From Bremerella sp. TYQ1 (GTDB taxonomy: Bacteria; Planctomycetota; Planctomycetia; Pirellulales; Pirellulaceae), in contig NZ_CP083740.1 of the NCBI RefSeq assembly GCF_020150455.1, forward strand, positions 4,588,001 to 4,652,000: a stretch of 64,000 nt of DNA, given 5' to 3'. The translations under genes were made by a program, and so were the position numbers. Below are positions 1-8,700 of the stretch, piece by piece. The notes under the pieces were generated by a model. It did not search any database and was not told the origin of the DNA. It worked only from the letters and a program-made list of their open reading frames with translations. The stretch's first letter is position 1; every line of letters begins with the position of its first letter.

Positions 1-435
1 GCCGATCTCAAGTCCCTCCTTCCGTAGCATTTGATTGCTGAACTCGTAAAGAAGCAGTAACGTCACCAGCGAAATGACAGGTATGCAGATAAGGATTGCC
101 GTCACGGTGGCTACCACGCTATTGGTCAAACATCGCGTCAATGCAAAGCCCGAGACCACCGAGAAAAGTATGATCGGCGGGATGGAAAGAACGGAAATGA
201 GATATACGAATACATAACTTGGGAATAACCAGCCAGGAAATTCCCACACGTTGTAAATGTAATTCCATAACGCGCCACATATTAACGCGACAAACTGCGA
301 AGTAACCGTTCCCGCAAACGCCCAGCCGACCCACTGGCGATAGCGAGCGATGCGATAGATCGCTTGCCGCTCGTCCACGAAATGGTGCACTGAGGAGGCG
401 TTTGGCGAACGAAAGGGTGAATCAACTTCGCACAT
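1..435 (-). CDS. Small membrane protein, SPFxSP family member 4 (3' end cut by window edge)
   Basis: The reading frame starts at the ATG at 433-435 and runs off the left edge; 145 codons are visible. The protein begins MCEVDSPFRSPN and then has several hydrophobic segments (about residues 38-60, 70-98 and 108-130), so it is an integral inner-membrane protein of unknown function. It shares the N-terminal motif [DES]-P-[FY]-x-S-P and the start of the C-terminal motif (RKEGLEIG) with the next three genes upstream on the same strand, so it is the fourth member of a tandem paralogue family. The gap to its upstream neighbour is 136 bp, larger than the other gaps in the group, so it may have its own promoter. 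Family recognition is by internal comparison only; I know of no assigned function. Confidence 0.75.
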   Translation of the reverse strand, partial: MCEVDSPFRSPNASSVHHFVDERQAIYRIARYRQWVGWAFAGTVTSQFVALICGALWNYIYNVWEFPGWLFPSYVFVYLISVLSIPPIILFSVVSGFALTRCLTNSVVATVTAILICIPVISLVTLLLLYEFSNQMLRKEGLEIG

Positions 436-571
436 CTTTTCGTCGAGACTCTTTTACATGTGGATAGAGTGCAGCATCTAGCTACTTACCAACGCGAAAA
501 AACTACCGAAACAGGTCAGATGATCTTCGCCGGGGTAACACTTCTATGAAGGTGCTAAAGCATCGCCGGCC

Positions 572-1069
572 CTACGGCTGTTCTGCTTCCGCCTGGGCAG
601 CCATCTCGCGTAAAGCTTTCCAGTTGGGACCGAAGTGACCGAACGGTATGCCTTGCGCCTCGAAGTGTTCACGGATGGTCCCTACAACACTCAGCAGACC
701 GAACAGTCCAAGGCACGGAATCGCCGCCCAGATCAAAAAGAAGATGTAGTCATGCCAGCGTGCGTTTTCGAGAGATCGCAGAAGGCGGAACATACACCAG
801 ACCGAGAACAAGTAGATCAAACCCAGTAAGATCGATGACGAATAGGAAAAGATTTGTTTGCCCAGTTCTTCATCAGGCAAGATATTCGTCAGGCCAGCGA
901 GGACGGGAACGCAGGCGAACAGTCCCAGTTGCAGTGCGATGGCGATGTAGGCCCAACGCAAATGCCGAAAGCATCGAACGATCGCATCTCCGTACACCCT
1001 GCGAACCAAGTCCGCGTCGTCCATGCCTGGGGACTTATAAGGTGAGTCACGCTGATCGGAGGATGTCAC
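572..1069 (-). CDS. Small membrane protein, SPFxSP family member 3
   Basis: 165-residue membrane protein with about four hydrophobic segments and a cytoplasmic-looking tail. The same frame stays open up to 1183, but that would overlap the previous gene's 3' end; I choose the GTG at 1069 because GGAG lies 7 nt upstream and because it places DSPYKSP close to the N-terminus, as in the paralogues. The C-terminal part reads GIPFGHFGPNWKALREM, matching the other members' G-[IL]-x-x-G-x-x-G pattern. It lies 52 bp after the preceding paralogue and is probably co-transcribed with the ketoacyl synthase at 2187-3452. Function unknown. Confidence 0.75.
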   Translation of the reverse strand: MTSSDQRDSPYKSPGMDDADLVRRVYGDAIVRCFRHLRWAYIAIALQLGLFACVPVLAGLTNILPDEELGKQIFSYSSSILLGLIYLFSVWCMFRLLRSLENARWHDYIFFLIWAAIPCLGLFGLLSVVGTIREHFEAQGIPFGHFGPNWKALREMAAQAEAEQP

Positions 1070-1121
1070 GGAAGTGCTCCCGCAAGAGCAACGCACCAGA
1101 GCACGACATGCCGACTGGCAG

Positions 1122-1604
1122 TCATTCCGATTGCTCCAGTTGTTGCCGAAGGGCTCGTTGGCTGATTCCCAGCATACCGACACTCAGGCCGTTTCGGAGG
1201 AAGTATTTTGACGTTCGATAACTGATCACCAAGAGGATGATGATGGAAATGTACGGCAACAACTGACAGGCTGCCGGGATAAGCCAGCCGATTTCGTGTT
1301 GGGTGGCGTGCGATAGACGGCGCAGGAAAAGCGTCGTGATAATGATTGTGATTAGGGCAAAGAGGGTAATGGAAAGGACATATGCCATTGGCAGCCATGT
1401 GGGGAGGGTGCCCAGCTTTACGGCATCTTCCAATGGTTCGATGACGGTGTTGAACAAACCAAGGAAAAGATGCGTTAGCGATTGAAAGAGTGCGCAGACC
1501 AAGATGGCTCGCTGCAACCAGGCCAGTTTCAGGAAACGCGAAGTATCAGCCTCTTGAGCAGCGGTCGATTCCAGGCTGGGCGAAGCAAAGGGTGATGAAT
1601 CCAT
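1122..1604 (-). CDS. Small membrane protein, SPFxSP family member 2
   Basis: 160-residue protein starting MDSSPFASPSLES, with hydrophobic segments near residues 30-55, 70-93 and 105-130, so probably integral to the inner membrane. The C-terminus reads GLSVGMLGISQRALRQQL, the same layout as members 1 and 3. No enzymatic motif is visible. It begins 39 bp after member 1 ends, which suggests one transcript running leftward from the ketoacyl synthase. No clear Shine-Dalgarno sequence precedes the ATG, which is common in planctomycetes. Confidence 0.75.
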   Translation of the reverse strand: MDSSPFASPSLESTAAQEADTSRFLKLAWLQRAILVCALFQSLTHLFLGLFNTVIEPLEDAVKLGTLPTWLPMAYVLSITLFALITIIITTLFLRRLSHATQHEIGWLIPAACQLLPYISIIILLVISYRTSKYFLRNGLSVGMLGISQRALRQQLEQSE

Positions 1605-1643
1605 TAAGTGCGTTGCCGTGGTGCGAATGTTTGCGAAACGTGT

Positions 1644-2150
1644 CTACTTCATGCCCAACGTTTTCGGATCGGCTGGCGTGCCGTCGTGGTGGCGAAGTTG
1701 TTCGAGGATTTGCTTCTGCGAAGGACCGATCCAGCCAAACTGCAGCCCATAGCTACGAAGCTTGTGTTGCAAGAGTCGCGCGGCGGGGAACGTGCCGAAG
1801 ATCGACAAGAGCGGCAGCGCTGCGATGGCTACCATCCAGAAATGCCGCTTCGGAACGTCGAGCCACATGAAGATGCAGAATATTACGCCAGCGACCAGCA
1901 AGCTGGCTCCTGCCCACATCGACCCGAGCAGAAGCACAACTTGGAAGTTGGTCAGGCTGTTTGAAGATCGCCCTTCAATCTCGGCCAAAATCATGAGTGG
2001 AGCGAGCAGCCCGCCGAAGGAAAACGCACAGACAATCTCGAGCCAACGCAGTCCGTTGGCGACGCGGAAGATCTCGCGGGAGCGTTCGTCGAGCGTTTCG
2101 TCGATTTCGTTGGTTGTTTGCGGCGAGGCAAATGGAGATTCTTCGTGCAT
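1644..2150 (-). CDS. Small membrane protein, SPFxSP family member 1
   Basis: 168-residue membrane protein beginning MHEESPFASPQ. An in-frame ATG four codons upstream (2162) is possible, but GGAG sits 6 nt before the ATG at 2150, so 2150 is preferred. Hydrophobic stretches occur near residues 40-60, 75-100 and 108-130. The C-terminal GLQFGWIGPSQKQILEQL is the clearest form of the family's tail motif. It follows the ketoacyl synthase by 36 bp on the same strand. The role is unknown; the motif pattern suggests a shared cytoplasmic anchoring or assembly interface, which is inference. Confidence 0.78.
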   Translation of the reverse strand: MHEESPFASPQTTNEIDETLDERSREIFRVANGLRWLEIVCAFSFGGLLAPLMILAEIEGRSSNSLTNFQVVLLLGSMWAGASLLVAGVIFCIFMWLDVPKRHFWMVAIAALPLLSIFGTFPAARLLQHKLRSYGLQFGWIGPSQKQILEQLRHHDGTPADPKTLGMK

Positions 2151-2186
2151 CCGCTTCTCCATCGTGTTAGCAACGAAATAGATGAG

Positions 2187-3452
2187 TTAGTCTTTTGCGA
2201 TGACCATGCCCGCACAGTGCCCTTTGCGCGTCTGGCTGAGAATCAGGATCGCGCGTTTATCAATCGAAAGTGGCTCGCCATGCACGATCGGCAGATCGCA
2301 ATCAGGATCGGGCGTGTCGTAGTTCAGCGTCGCAGGAACTTTGCCATGTTCCAGAGCTAACACGGCAACAGCCGCATCGACAGCACCACAAGCCGAACCT
2401 GAGTGCCCGTAATAGCTTTTAAGGGCCGTGACAGGAACGCCAGGAAGTGCGGACTTGATCCCTGCAGCTTCCAGCGGATCGTCCGCGATATTGCCGCTTC
2501 CATGGGCGAAGACGCACGCTAGATCGTCGGCGGTGATCCCCGCATCGCGAAGTGTCGCTGTCACGCAGTTTCTAATCGCCTCAGGCGAAATCGGAGCTTC
2601 CGGGGTCACACGACCAAATGTCGAGGCTGCTCCGAGGACTTTCCCAATAATCTTCGCCCCGCGAGCTTCTGCTTTTTCCCGCGTTTCCAGAACCAACGCG
2701 GCAGCTGCTTCGCTACTGACCATGCCGTCACGATCTTTCTCGAACGGACGCGAAGCTTTCTCCGGTTCGTCATTGCGATGCGAAAGAAGCGAGTCGCCAC
2801 GATAGAGCAGCACGTTCAAGTTCAAGCGAGAACCGGTCGCGCCGGCGATCATGCAGTCCATCGTACCGCGTCGCAGATGCGCGAGCGCTTCGGCCATCGC
2901 GTTGATCGCGCTGGCTTCTTCCAAGCAGATGGTGTTGTTGTGTCCACGGCCGTCGTAGTAGATACCGACATGGCACGCCGGCATGTTCGGAAGGTACTTC
3001 AGCATCCACAAAGGATTCGTCTCGCTCATCGCGGACGGTCCCCAGCGATCGTGCTGATACCAGCCTTCTTCAATGCACTGGTTGTATGCGTCTCGAAGGT
3101 CCTCGAAGTCGCTGTACATCATCTCGGCGCCATAGACGACACCGAGCCGTTCCGGATCGACGCTGCCGGGTTCGAGGCCGGCTTGCTCCATGCCGATCGC
3201 GGCTGCGGCAAAACCCGTTTGGATTTCACGGCACATCACCTTCAGGGCTTTGCGAGGTTTGACGTACTTCTTGCCTTCGAAGCCAGTCAGCTCTCCCCCA
3301 AATGTGACTGGATAGCCTGGCATGGCAATTTCTGTCAGGGGCGCAATGCCTGACTTGCCTTGCATGAGGCTTTCCCAGACGGCTTCGTTGCCGACTCCAA
3401 TGGGGCTGACGAGCCCGTTACCGGTGATTACGACTTCGACTTGGGATTGCAT
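2187..3452 (-). CDS. Beta-ketoacyl-ACP synthase (KAS II / FabF-like)
   Basis: 421-residue thiolase-fold condensing enzyme that would extend an acyl chain using malonyl-ACP in the cytoplasm. It begins VVITGNGLVSPIG, the usual KAS start. The likely catalytic triad is Cys176 (TICLEEASAI), His317 (FAHGSGNIADD) and His350 (KSYYGHSGSACG), with the conserved Lys345. RPFEKDRDGMVSSEAAAALV at 235-254 is the standard KAS core motif. The residues around Cys and the first His depart from classical FabF (no TST after the His), so the substrate may differ from housekeeping fatty-acid synthesis. The length is normal for the family. It is the first gene of a leftward unit with four small membrane genes and is divergent from a fatty-acid desaturase, which fits lipid metabolism. 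Confidence 0.9.
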   Translation of the reverse strand: MQSQVEVVITGNGLVSPIGVGNEAVWESLMQGKSGIAPLTEIAMPGYPVTFGGELTGFEGKKYVKPRKALKVMCREIQTGFAAAAIGMEQAGLEPGSVDPERLGVVYGAEMMYSDFEDLRDAYNQCIEEGWYQHDRWGPSAMSETNPLWMLKYLPNMPACHVGIYYDGRGHNNTICLEEASAINAMAEALAHLRRGTMDCMIAGATGSRLNLNVLLYRGDSLLSHRNDEPEKASRPFEKDRDGMVSSEAAAALVLETREKAEARGAKIIGKVLGAASTFGRVTPEAPISPEAIRNCVTATLRDAGITADDLACVFAHGSGNIADDPLEAAGIKSALPGVPVTALKSYYGHSGSACGAVDAAVAVLALEHGKVPATLNYDTPDPDCDLPIVHGEPLSIDKRAILILSQTRKGHCAGMVIAKD

Positions 3453-3794
3453 CCGAATGCTTGGCTTTCCTGAAGCGATCGCGAAAGATTGATTGTCTGT
3501 TATATCGGTCGGCCCTGCCCTTCCCTAGATCGGCCTTACGCCGGCACTTTCGCCATTTCCGAAAAATCGCGGCAATGTCGATAATTTAGGCAGAAAATAC
3601 CATCTTGGAAGGGTGGGTTGTGATATTTCCATGAATTACGCTTAACATGATAGCTAGATGCACACCTTGGACCCTGTAATCGTCACTGCTTACCCCACTT
3701 CCGCCGGAAAGTTGACCGAGACTGGACAATTGGCGGAACCCGCCCTATCGCCTCAGCCGATTTTGATGCTTAGGAAGTAAATCCTGATTCATGG
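3453..3794. other. Intergenic region between divergent lipid genes
   Basis: This 342-bp stretch separates the divergent ketoacyl synthase (minus) and desaturase (plus). It must carry both promoters, but I see no convincing -35/-10 pair, hairpin or small gene. AGGAAG at 3771-3776 is the only Shine-Dalgarno-like string near the desaturase start and lies rather far (about 18 nt) upstream of it. Confidence 0.5.
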
Positions 3795-4985
3795 ATGGTT
3801 TTACCGAAACTGCGAACCCGGCACCTAATCGATACAGCCATGAGCCACACCTCCGACAAAGCCTCGCAAGCTCCTTTGCACTGCAACAAGTCTGAAGATT
3901 TCTCGATGGCCGAAGCCCGCAAGACGATCGGCGACTTGTTCAAGCCGAAGCCTTGGGTCTATTGGACTGATTTCTTGGTTTGCTTTGCCGTTGGCATTGT
4001 TTGCTTTCGTATGGTTCGCGAAAGCGAATTGTTCAGCTGGCAGCAAATTACCTGCTTCGTGATCAGCAGTGCCCTGTTTTACCGGTTGGCAATGTTCATT
4101 CACGAACTTGTCCACCTTCGCACAGGCACGATGACCGCTTTCCGCGTGACGTGGAACCTGTTGGTCGGCATTCCGTTTCTGATGCCGTCGTTCGTCTATT
4201 ATACGCACCTCGACCATCATCGCCGAAAGCACTACGGCACCGACATGGATGGCGAGTACCTTCCGATCGAACATGAAGGGCGTTGGCAGATCTTCGCGTT
4301 TCTGGCTTCCAGTTTCGTCGTACCGATCTTGGCCGTCTTCCGCTTCTTGATCCTCACGCCGCTGACTTGGGTCAGCCCTCGCTTTCGCAACTGGGCTTTC
4401 CAGCATGCGTCGTCGATGGTGATCGATCCGAAGTACATTCGCCCGCTGCCAACCAAGAAAGCCATGCGATTGATTCGCCTGCAGGAAGGTTTGTGCTTTC
4501 TGTGGTGTCTGGGCATCCTGATTGGTGCTTTGACGGTGGGAGGTTACCCTTACCCGTTCATCATTCAAGCCTACTGCACCGGCGTGTTTATCTTAACGCT
4601 CAATGCACTGCGTACGCTGGTCGCCCATCGTTGGCACAATCATGAAGGGGAAATGACGTTCCTCGAACAGCTGTTGGACTCGGTTAACTTCCCCTCCAAC
4701 AAATGGGTCACACAGATCTGGGCCCCTATCGGAACACGCTTCCACGCGCTGCATCACATGTTCCCTTCGCTGCCATACCATGCGATGCCAGAGGCTCACC
4801 GCCGCTTGATGGAGAAGCTGCCTGAGGGCTCGCCGTATCATCGCACCAACGAGTATTCGTTCCGGCATGCGTTTATGGATTTGTGGAACCGCTGCGGAAA
4901 AGCGAAGCAGCACAAAGCTCGGACTGCCAAAGCACCGCAAGTCGAAACGAACCACGCCCATAACGAAATGGCCAAGTCGGCGTAG
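3795..4985 (+). CDS. Fatty acid desaturase family protein
   Basis: 396-residue membrane di-iron enzyme expected to insert a double bond into, or hydroxylate, lipid acyl chains. The histidine boxes are HELVH at 103-107, HLDHH at 138-142 and HALHH at 317-321, with a further HRWHNH at 278-283, the pattern of the membrane desaturase/hydroxylase superfamily. Hydrophobic segments flank these boxes (about 58-75, 83-100, 115-135, 165-190 and 235-275). The start is uncertain: an internal ATG at 3840 (MSHTSDKAS) would remove 15 residues and neither start has a good ribosome site. It is divergent from the KAS gene, so the two may act together in membrane lipid modification. The exact substrate cannot be read from sequence. 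Confidence 0.9.
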   Translation: MVLPKLRTRHLIDTAMSHTSDKASQAPLHCNKSEDFSMAEARKTIGDLFKPKPWVYWTDFLVCFAVGIVCFRMVRESELFSWQQITCFVISSALFYRLAMFIHELVHLRTGTMTAFRVTWNLLVGIPFLMPSFVYYTHLDHHRRKHYGTDMDGEYLPIEHEGRWQIFAFLASSFVVPILAVFRFLILTPLTWVSPRFRNWAFQHASSMVIDPKYIRPLPTKKAMRLIRLQEGLCFLWCLGILIGALTVGGYPYPFIIQAYCTGVFILTLNALRTLVAHRWHNHEGEMTFLEQLLDSVNFPSNKWVTQIWAPIGTRFHALHHMFPSLPYHAMPEAHRRLMEKLPEGSPYHRTNEYSFRHAFMDLWNRCGKAKQHKARTAKAPQVETNHAHNEMAKSA

Positions 4986-5016
4986 GCTCGTTCCGGAAGT
5001 ATTGATCGAATCCGCC

Positions 5017-5049
5017 CATGGTGCCGCTCGCTAAGCCAGTGGCACCATG
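5017..5049. repeat. Short inverted repeat between desaturase and DUF202 genes
   Basis: Arms CATGGTGCC (5017-5025) and GGCACCATG (5041-5049) are perfect complements, and the complementarity continues inward with one mismatch. No T-run follows, so it is not a classical terminator. Similar GGTGCCA-containing palindromes occur elsewhere in the window, so this may be a dispersed element. Confidence 0.6.
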
Positions 5050-5075
5050 CCGTGCGACAGGGCATAATCGTCATC

Positions 5076-5501
5076 ATGAGCGAAGACGAAACCAAACCAT
5101 TGCCCCCTTCCGATCCGCGGGTCTTCTTTGCTGCCGAACGCACCATGCTGGCGTGGCTGCGAACGGGGCTGGCCATTATTGGCGTTGGCTTTCTCGTCGC
5201 GCGGTTCGGGCTGTTCCTGGAAATGCTGCGGCACCCCGGCGTCGACATTAGTCCGCCGTTGATTTCTTCGCTGATCGGTATCGGTTTCGTTTTGCTGGGA
5301 GCCACACTCATTGGCGTCTCGGCCTGGCAGCATACCGGCTTCATTCGCAAGATGACTCTCGACCAGCGACCGGCAAACTACAGCATGCAACTCGCCGTTT
5401 GGGTTTCGGCGGTCGTTACGTTCCTGGGCTTGGCTTTGGCCATCTATCTGCTGCTCAGCGTCTTCACCGGCGAACCGATCCACCCGTCGACTGCGGCTTA
5501 A
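5076..5501 (+). CDS. DUF202 (YidH-like) small membrane protein
   Basis: 141-residue protein with an N-terminal cytoplasmic stretch ending in FFAAERTMLAWLRTGLAI, the hallmark of the DUF202/YidH family, followed by three transmembrane segments (about residues 27-46, 62-82 and 108-130). Members are inner-membrane proteins of unknown biochemical role. I prefer the ATG at 5076 (MSEDETKP) over an in-frame GTG at 5052 because it gives the usual short acidic N-terminus, although no strong ribosome site marks either. It stands alone between the desaturase and the large cytochrome gene. Confidence 0.85.
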   Translation: MSEDETKPLPPSDPRVFFAAERTMLAWLRTGLAIIGVGFLVARFGLFLEMLRHPGVDISPPLISSLIGIGFVLLGATLIGVSAWQHTGFIRKMTLDQRPANYSMQLAVWVSAVVTFLGLALAIYLLLSVFTGEPIHPSTAA

Positions 5502-5707
5502 CGCACGCGGCACGCTGCCGCTAGAGACCCATATTTCGCGTCAGAAAGCCTCTTTTCAGGCTGAAAACAGAAGAAATATCTCCATGCCACGTGAAATCAC
5601 CACGCCAACTTGCCTTTCGATTCCAGCGGCATGAACTATAGTAAATGCGGACCCTCTCTCCCCTTTCCCACCCCCGAAAACTTCAAAAGCAAGTAGGTTT
5701 TTCCTTG

Positions 5708-8700
5708 ATGACACCCCCTCGCTCGCTTTTTGCCCGCGTTCTGTCTGTTGTCACGCTTTGTCTTCTTCCGGCCACTTTGTCGGCAGCCGATGCTCCCAAG
5801 CCTCTCAAGGCCCTTTTGGTCACCGGCGGTTGTTGCCACGACTATCAGACACAAAAGAACATCATCAAAGAAGGCCTCGAGGCACGTGCTCATATCGAAG
5901 TGACGGTCGTCCACGAAGGGGGCAGCACCACCGACACGAAGATTCCCCTTTATCAAGATCCCAACTGGGCCGACGGTTACGACATCGTTCTGCACAACGA
6001 ATGTTTTGCCGCGGTGAAAGATCCGGCATGGACCGCCCGCGTGTTGAAGCCGCACCAGGAAGGGCTCCCCGGCGTGGTCATTCATTGTGCGATGCACTGC
6101 TACCGCGACGGAACCGACCAGTGGTTCAAGTTCTGCGGCGTTACCTCGCATCGCCACGGTGCCCATTACCCCCACGCCGTTTACAACTACGACGCCGAAC
6201 ATCCCATCATGCAAGGCTTCGGACCTGCTTGGGCCAATCCGCAAGGCGAGCTTTATCACATCGCTAAAGTCTGGGACACCGCGCATGTTTTGGGGGCTTC
6301 CAAAGAGCGTGACCAAGGGACCGAGCATGCTTGTATCTGGACCAATCAATATGGCAAAGCCAAAGTCTTCGGCACCACGCTTGGTCATCACAACGAAACG
6401 ATGGAAGCGGACGAATTCCTTAACATGCTGACCCGCGGCACCCTCTGGGCGTGCGATAAGCTTTCCGACGAATACCTGAAAGAAGTCAGCGCCGCTCCGA
6501 AGCTGGTGCCTGTGAACCTGGCATTGAACAAGTCGGCCAAAGCTTCCAGCGAAGAGACCGGCAAAAACAATTTCGCCAAGAATGCCTTCGACGGCAAAGA
6601 GTCGACACGTTGGTGTGCCAGTAGCGGCAGCTATCCACAGTGGCTGCAAGTCGACTTGGGCCAGCCGCAAGACATTCGCGGCGTGCAGATCGAATGGGAA
6701 AACAACGGCGTCTATCAATACGTCGTCCAAGGCAGCCGCGACGGCGAAAGTTGGGAGACACTGCTCGACCAATCGAAGAACAACGGCAACACCTACGACT
6801 TTGAAATCAACGCCGACGGTATCCAGCATGTCCGCATCGACGCCCAAGGCAAGAACTCCGGCGGCTGGGCCTCGATTCGCGAGCTCCGCCTGCTTGGCAA
6901 AGAACTTGTCGAAGTCACTCCGCAAAAGTCGCAGGAAGACGAAGACGCCAAGAAGCTGGCCGAAGTGAAACTACCGGAAGGCTTCGAGAAGAAGATCTTC
7001 GCGGCACCTCCCGCGGTGAACTACCCAGTGTTTGTCGCCGCATCTCCTGAAGGGGACGTTTACGTTTCGGTCGACAAGAATGGCTCGCTCGACCGCGAAC
7101 TGAAGCGAGGTGCCATCCACCGCCTGCGAGACACCGACGGCGACGGCAAAGCGGACGAAGTGAAGCTGTTTGTGCCCGATGTCGATTCGCCGCGGGGGAT
7201 CGTCTGGGATCGCGATCGGTTGTACGTGCTGCACCCGCCGCACCTCAGTGCGTTCATCGACGAAGATGGTGACGGCCGTAGCGACAAGCAAGAGATTCTG
7301 ATCAAGAACCTGGCGTTCACGTTCAAAGATCGCCCCGCCGACCATACCTCCAACGGCGTGACCCTCGGGATCGATGGCTGGCTTTACCTCGCCATCGGCG
7401 ACTTCGGTTTCATGGAAGCGGAAGGGGCCGACGGTAAGAAGCTGCAAATGCGTGGCGGGGGTGTCCTGCGTGTTCGACCAGACGGAACGGACATGGAGGT
7501 TTACAGCTACGGTACGCGAAACATTCTGGAAGTGGCGGTCGACCCGCTAATGAACGCGTTCACGCGTGACAACACCAACGATGGTGGCGGCTGGGACATT
7601 CGTCTGCACCACTTCAGCGGTCTGGAAGATCACGGCTATCCTCGACTGTACATGAATTTCGGCGACGAAATCGTGCAGCCGCTGGCTGATTACGGCGGCG
7701 GTTCCGGGTGCGGCGCACTCTACATGGACGAGCCAGGCTTCCCCGAAGGTTACGGCAACGCCCTCTACACAGCCGACTGGGGACGCAGCTGGATCTATCG
7801 CCATAATCCGAAACGCCAAGGAGCAACGTTCGAGGTCAACCAGGAAGAGTTCCTCGGCATCCCTCGCGTGACCGACTTAGACGTCGACGCCAACAGCAAC
7901 ATCTACGCCGCCAGCTGGAAGGGAGCAACCTTCAAGTACAACGGCGAAGATGTCGGTTACTTGGTTCAGGTGACACCTAAGGGATATCAGCCGGCTACCA
8001 TGCCGAAGCTGGCAGAGGCTTCCGACGATCAACTGTTTGAACTGCTGCATTCCGACAGCCATCGTCGACGCTTGGCCGCCCAGCGAGAACTACTCGCACG
8101 CTGCCAAGGCGAAATAAAGAACGAAGAACAAGCGAAAGTGCTGCTGGGACGACGTAAGAAGATTTTCGATGAAGCGATCAAGATGGCGACGCAACCTCGA
8201 AATACGAACCTTTCGGTAGAGACCCAAGTGGCCGCTCTCTACCTGGCAACGTTGATTGCTGTCGAAACCGACGGGACGTTTGAAGGTTCCGATCGTCGGG
8301 GCCGGACATTACCTGAAATCGTTAGTAATGTGTTGCCTCAATTGGCCAAGGACCAGAAAGTTGGAGCACTGGCAATTCGAGCACTTTCCGATGTAGATCG
8401 CTTGTCGATCGTCCCTCAAATGAAGGCCATTGAGAGAGGTGCTCCCACTTATCTTGGCAGTAAGGATTCGCGTACGCAGCTAGAGGCCATTATCGCTCTC
8501 GGCCGTGTTAACCGTGACCCGCGAGTTACTTCTTCCCCAGACATGACAGCCGCAAACGTAGCGTTGACCAAATTTCTGGGCAACGATGATCCGGTGATCC
8601 GTCACACGGCGTTTCGTGCCCTCGCCAATCGTGAAGCGTACGAACCCCTCTTCTTCATCCTGGATGGCCGCACCGCGACCGAACGTAAGCGTCAATTCGC

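Noticed and set aside
5545..5563. Possible terminator AGCCT/AGGCT after the DUF202 gene
   Set aside because: Stem of only 5 bp with a short loop and no adequate T-run; too weak to call.
5636..6925. Long minus-strand reading frame of 429 codons opposite the giant cytochrome gene
   Set aside because: Fully antisense to a gene with clear domains, no recognisable domain of its own, and explained by the high GC third-position bias of the sense gene.
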